Shown: positions 59,557 through 64,000 of the stretch, piece after piece
Position numbering within the stretch: the first letter of the stretch is position 1
How the letters are laid out: every line of letters starts with the position of its first letter
Assembly (NCBI RefSeq): GCF_030867095.1
Contig: NC_081825.1
Coordinates: 51,202,501-51,266,500, forward strand
From: Alligator mississippiensis
Lineage: Eukaryota; Chordata; Crocodylia; Alligatoridae
Length of the DNA: 64,000 bases
Direction of reading: 5' to 3'
Notes under the pieces: generated by a model
Databases searched by the model: none
What the model saw: only the letters and a program-made list of their open reading frames with translations
Told to the model about the DNA's origin: nothing
Program-made: the position numbers and the translations under genes

Positions 59557-62191
59557 ATCTACGCTCCTTCCCTTTGATTGCATTACGTTAAAACTACAGC
59601 TGGACAATTATTTTAGTTTTTAGTTTCTTTTCAAAAATGCATTTTTGAATTGGCAATAGAATTTTTCAAATTCATGTTAAAATGTGTTGAATAGTTTCAG
59701 CTGAGCAAAAATAAAATGCCAAAAAGCAACAACCTGAAAAAAAAGTGAAGGTCAAGTTTTAATTTTTGTATTTTCAGAGCAAACATTTTGATGGTTCATT
59801 TTGAAATGATGTTTTGCTACTAAATGGTCCTCAATTTAATTTCAAAAACAATTTTTCAACTCAAAACAATTTCCCTAGCTAATTATTTAGTTCAGCAAGC
59901 AAACCAAAAAATAAATTATTTGCCCAGTTTTAACTGAAAATCTTAATATGCCCTTTTATTAAAGTAGAACATTTAATTTTTCCCTTTCTGTGCCATGCAT
60001 ATTATCATAACACATAGGAAAATTTTATATAGAGATACAAACAGCTTTTTTTTGCTTACTATAACAATAATATACATTAATCTAAGTTGCTTTGTAAAAA
60101 TAGACAATAAATAATTTTTTTATCTAAATAAGTATTTGTAAGTAAATCAGAAATGAATAGGCCTGATACGTGTTACTTACATTGTTTCATCTGTTAATTT
60201 TATCTAATACTTTTAAATTAATTGCATTACTTTTTAACTACCTGTTTTTTCTCATTTTGTGTACTTTGTCACAATTGGTTGTTTTCTTGTTGAATTTGTA
60301 ATATTAACACAATGGCAAGCATTTTGAATTTTTTTTATTTCATAGTCAAGTATGTCAGTCAGTCATTTTGTTGAGAGGAAGGTGTTAGAACCCTGAAGGA
60401 GGCAGTCATTTGGTTTGAAGGAAATGGAGGAAAAAACCCACACAATATGAGACCTTTTAAATTAATCATAGTTACATGTGCAAATACAGTCTCTGATTCA
60501 AGATAGTTTCCTAAGCACATGCTGACATGTAGAACTGCATCTGTGACAGTGTGTTTTCTGGTGCAGAAACTTTGCCAAAAATCCCACCAATTAGGACACC
60601 ACCAATATCCCACCAACCAACGCTGTCATATTGGACAGATTTTCTTGGTCAGAGGCTACTTATCCTTTGGTGCTAGTTTGTTTAAGGACCTGATTTTCTG
60701 TAAACAGTTATACCAGTATAACCTTATTATAGATGCATTTATGCTGGTATAATTTATTCTCTTCCATTACAGGACTAAGGGTTTATTTACACAGGCAAAT
60801 TTATCAGTCTAATTATAATGGTATAATTATAGCACTATAGTCATATTAGTATAACTCCCTGGACACATTTCATCTTGAATAAGAATGTATTTTGCCAGTT
60901 TAGCTAGTATCCCTTCCCAAACAATATAGACTAATCCTGTAATACTCTTTTATACTGGAATGAGAATGTAGATAGTGGGGATTACATTGACATAACTACA
61001 GTGGTTTAAATTCACAACATAATAAGTGCCTCTATAGTAACCTCTTTCACTGAGGGCTGAGATACTGTGGTTTAACTTTCATCTACTGCAAACATATACA
61101 AAAGCATTAATAATGAGGAGCAGCTGGTGCAATGTAAAACCCTTGCCACCTTTGCTGCCCAGTAACTTCTTCATGTGCCCATGTTCTAATTCTGGTACAA
61201 TGGCCTGTTTCAGTACGTCTTGTTATGTAAGAAGGGGCCTAATATAAACTGAAAAAGGCGTGTTTATACCAGAAGCAGGGTACCCCGCTGAAGGATTGTA
61301 CTGCTATAATTCTACTTATAATTCTAGGGTAAACTAGCCCTTCCACACCTATGTTAAGTCATTCTCTTTAAAAATGTTACATATAATTCCTTGTAGGAAT
61401 GATATATAGAAAATGAAACAGATACCTCATGTAGTACTTGACATATTCATTAATCAAGCATGATTTCTCTGAAAGACACCTGTACTTTTGGTTTTGTTGG
61501 AGGTTGACATTAATATGTTCCATTTATCACCTTTCTACTTGTTTCACAAACTACTGCGGTAACATTCTGCACAACTCTTCTGCATGCAATGAAATTCGCT
61601 TCTTGTCTCATATTTATTGGCTCGGTTTGAGTCATTTAAAAAAATGTCAGGTTTATCAGCTATTAAGTGTTGCTGCTTATTTACCTAACCTGGAGTAAGG
61701 AAAAGTTTGGTGAGTGAGATCTATGGCTCTTTCACAAATGACCTACTTAGTTCTGTAGGGAGTAGGGATTTTTTTTAGTTTTCTCACTTCAGGCAGAGGT
61801 CAGTGTGATTCATAGGATGGCAGGGTCAGGTATATACATTGCTTCTAACTCTGGAAAAGAGGAAGGAAATGGGGATGAATGTCTTTGCACTAAGAGAGGC
61901 TGCACTGAGGTGTTTGTGTGCTGTGGTATGCAGCATTTCCAAGAAGCCTTTCATATACCCTAAAGTAGCAGGACCAACAGGTGAATCCTGCCCTCTTTCC
62001 CACAGCTTCAGAAGGCCCTGACCAGAATGTTACTGATGGCTTTTGATCAGCAGTGGGTTTGAAAATCCTGAGCATGGTGAAACACAGCTTCATGTGTATA
62101 TGTGTGAGCTCCCTCTGCGAGTCTATGAAGGATGATTTTTGTGGGTGGGCATAATGGATCTGTGACTCTGCAGACCAATCTTTTCATCCAC
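59557..62191. other. A+T-rich intergenic stretch with decayed repeats
   Basis: No gene recognised. From about 60690 to 61330, words such as TATACCAGTATAAC, GCTGGTATAATT and GGTATAATTATAGC recur in both directions, as in a decayed DNA transposon or several overlapping copies, without clear ends. Confidence 0.45.
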
Positions 62192-62422
62192 AGTGGAAGT
62201 GACTATACAAGACGCTACTGCGCAATGGTTACTGCACATTGATTTAGTACTTGTAAAACCAAGTACTAAATAAATGCGTAGTAGCCAGAGTTACTGTAAA
62301 GTAGCACAGGTGAACGTCTTTTTAGTGACACTACTGCACAGTATCCTAATAATATGCACTGCTGCAGAATATTATTTGGCTACTGCATAGTTAGTGTCTT
62401 AGTGTCTCGTGTAGCTGTGCCC
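62192..62422. mobile_element. Foldback DNA element related to 34606-34896
   Basis: The left side GTGGAAGTGACTATACAAGA and inverted right side TTGGGCACAGCTACACGAGA are weak terminal repeats. Inside, GATTTAGTACTTG and CAAGTACTAAATAAA form a hairpin at the place where the 34606 element has its TTTAGTA hairpin. CTGCGCA and CTGCACAGTA words recur. Ends are approximate; no ORF. Confidence 0.6.
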
Positions 62423-62478
62423 AATCTGGATGGCTCTCATAAGAATCTTGCTTACATTCAGACATCTGGGTATATGAT

Positions 62479-62576
62479 GAGATTTTCAAAAGCACCCTTT
62501 GGGTAATGGACATTTTAAAATATATGGCCCTTAATTAGTTGTCCAAATGGGAAGTGAGCTCTTTTGAAAACTTTGG
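62479..62576. repeat. Short palindromic repeat of the TTTTCAAAAG group
   Basis: The ends GAGATTTTCAAAAGCACC and CTCTTTTGAAAACTTTGGC are inverted repeats. See the relatives at 49120 and 51775. Confidence 0.6.
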
Positions 62577-63361
62577 CACAACAGTAGGTTCTATGTACCT
62601 GTAAATTTGTGTCCACCAGCTATTTATCTCCATGGAAGGTAGACAAGTGCTGAGGGAATTGCTTGAGTCATGTTGCTGGAGTAACGGGAGTGGAACATAT
62701 CTGTTGGTGCTCTACTGTTTGAGAGTAGAATGTGAACATCACGGATGTTCATCATAACACACAAGTTGCTTGCCTGGGGTTATAATTTAGTCCTAGACAA
62801 CAAAGGATTTCACAGACTGTAAATTAATGTGTTTTTGTATGCGTATATTTGGCTTGATCCTGACATTATTTACACTAGGGTAACCCACTGATTTCAGTGG
62901 GATCAGACTGATATAAAACTGATGTAGTGAAGGAAACTTAGGCCCATTGTTTACAGATTTCTGATCAGTCAGATGAGTTAAATGGAAATAATTTTTAAGA
63001 GACATGCTTTAACTGCAAAACCTTCTTTTTTTCCTCATTCTTAGAAATCCTGGTTTCTTTTTATGTATAAAGTATAAGTGAATTTTAGTTTAGTATTTCA
63101 CATAACCACATTAGTTCTTCTAACAACACGAAACAAGATTGCATTCTTATATCCCAGCATCTTAGCCCATCCCACGGTGAATGACACATTGATAAAGAAA
63201 GTATGCTTTTGAGTCAGGGCATACAGGCCTGGTATTTTCCAACACCGATTAGGTTTGGTAGGAAATTGAGTTCTTGCTTTCAAGTGGAAACTTCCTAGGT
63301 GCCATTAAAGTTTCTATTTTCTATTTTTTAAATTATTTTATAGTACCTGGATTTTTGTACT
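62577..63361. other. Intergenic stretch, no gene recognised
   Basis: At 62850-62920 the text CTTGATCCTGAC...CCACTGATTTCAGTGGGATC resembles an old interspersed repeat also found at 36785 and 63675. Otherwise nothing was seen. Confidence 0.45.
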
Positions 63362-63369
63362 GCTATCTG

Positions 63370-63548
63370 GAGGTTTCAAATTACAGAGGAGTTTGGGGGG
63401 CTGAGCCCCCCCCATAAGAGATGAGAGCCCCCCTGTAAGATTTGAAAATCATAATCTGGGGGGATTTCCAATTTTATTAGGGCATCATGATGGGCGGTGC
63501 AATGTTTTTTGCAGACCCCCCAAGAGTCAAAGTGTAATTTGAACCCTG
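63370..63548. mobile_element. hAT-like non-autonomous DNA transposon (179 bp)
   Basis: The left end GAGGTTTCAAATTACAG and the inverted right end CAGGGTTCAAATTACAC are hAT-like termini. The flanking 8-mers GCTATCTG (63362-63369) and GCCATCTG (63549-63556) match at 7 of 8. Inside is the palindromic word GGGGGGCTGAGCCCCCC. Confidence 0.8.
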
Positions 63549-63556
63549 GCCATCTG

Positions 63557-64000
63557 AATCATTAGACAGTTAATAAAGTAATAACCCATGATGAAATAAC
63601 ATAGGCAGACTAGGAACTCCTTAAACCTAACCTTACCTCTACCCTTGACTAGCTGTGGGTCTGATGTATGTTCATTGAAATCTATTGACTTTAGTGGGTG
63701 TTGGGTCACGCCTTCAGTAATGCTGAGGAAGTCACTTACAGACACCAAATCAATGGTTGGCATAATTCCACTGAAGTCAGTAGGGTTACATTAGGGATGA
63801 ATTCGGCCCAAATAAATTATTTTTCTCTCCTTGCAAAATAGAATGAATAGTACTTGGATACTTGTTTTATAGGAGTTCCATGATTCACTGACAAATGGTT
63901 GCAGGATGTTTTGAAGATGCAAAGCTGCATAGTGACCTAAGTTGTTTCCCTCTATGTCATTAAGGTATTGGGGGACATTGCGTCAGTTTCCACATCTATA
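63557..64000. other. End of window, intergenic
   Basis: At about 63675-63800 it carries text of the old repeat (CACTGAAGTCAGTAGGG, GAATTCGGCCC). No gene recognised. Confidence 0.45.

Noticed and set aside
1..64000. CRISPR array, tRNA or rRNA gene, operon or phage-like system
   Set aside because: No regularly spaced repeats, no cloverleaf or rRNA signature and no bacterial gene structure; the window is vertebrate nuclear DNA.

Overview
The window is nuclear DNA of an amniote vertebrate, most likely a crocodilian. It holds one intact host gene, many CR1 non-LTR retrotransposons and many short non-autonomous DNA transposons. The youngest CR1 ends in 8-bp repeats and carries a long open reverse-transcriptase frame. 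The crocodilian call is an inference from how these CR1 tails read; no species marker was tested.

The host gene is RHOH (CDS 52354-52929, + strand), the haematopoietic atypical Rho GTPase. Its whole coding region lies in one exon that starts after a good splice acceptor at about 52157 and ends near an AATAAA at 53986. Upstream RHOH exons are probably non-coding; I could not place them. The first 4.1 kb is A+T-rich, has no credible ORF and ends with an AATAAA at 4107. It could be the 3' UTR of the upstream neighbour, which is N4BP2 in the synteny I know for human, but nothing in the sequence proves this. No coding exon is visible between about 4.1 and 52.1 kb or downstream of RHOH.

The rest is transposon-derived. 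(1) CR1 copies: an old, nearly full-length copy (9378-12837, minus) with remains of ORF1 (esterase-like) and ORF2, abutting its own type of 3' end in the opposite direction (12838-13150, plus). A young 5'-truncated copy (31811-34240, minus) has a 776-codon open frame. A copy at 56236-57860 (minus) is interrupted by two DNA transposons. Short tails lie at 1858, 20255 and 59451. (2) hAT-like elements with 8-bp target duplications, exact at 18743-19264 and 47885-48163, and nearly exact at 45357-45540 and 63370-63548, plus several with recognisable ends only. (3) A Tigger/pogo-like element with TA duplication (56574-56959). (4) Foldback elements with long hairpins at 15374, 21710, 34606, 38473, 43587, 43986, 44611 and 62192. 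(5) A fragment of a different non-LTR element (40500-41098, minus). (6) An array of alternating inverted units (28268-28858).

No RNA gene, CRISPR array, operon or phage-like system was seen. The points most worth checking are the 5'-inverted CR1, the nested insertions in the 56-57.9 kb CR1, the alternating inverted array, the 54-bp inverted arms around 30021-31456, a short upstream ORF in the RHOH leader, and substitutions at normally conserved GTPase residues in RHOH.
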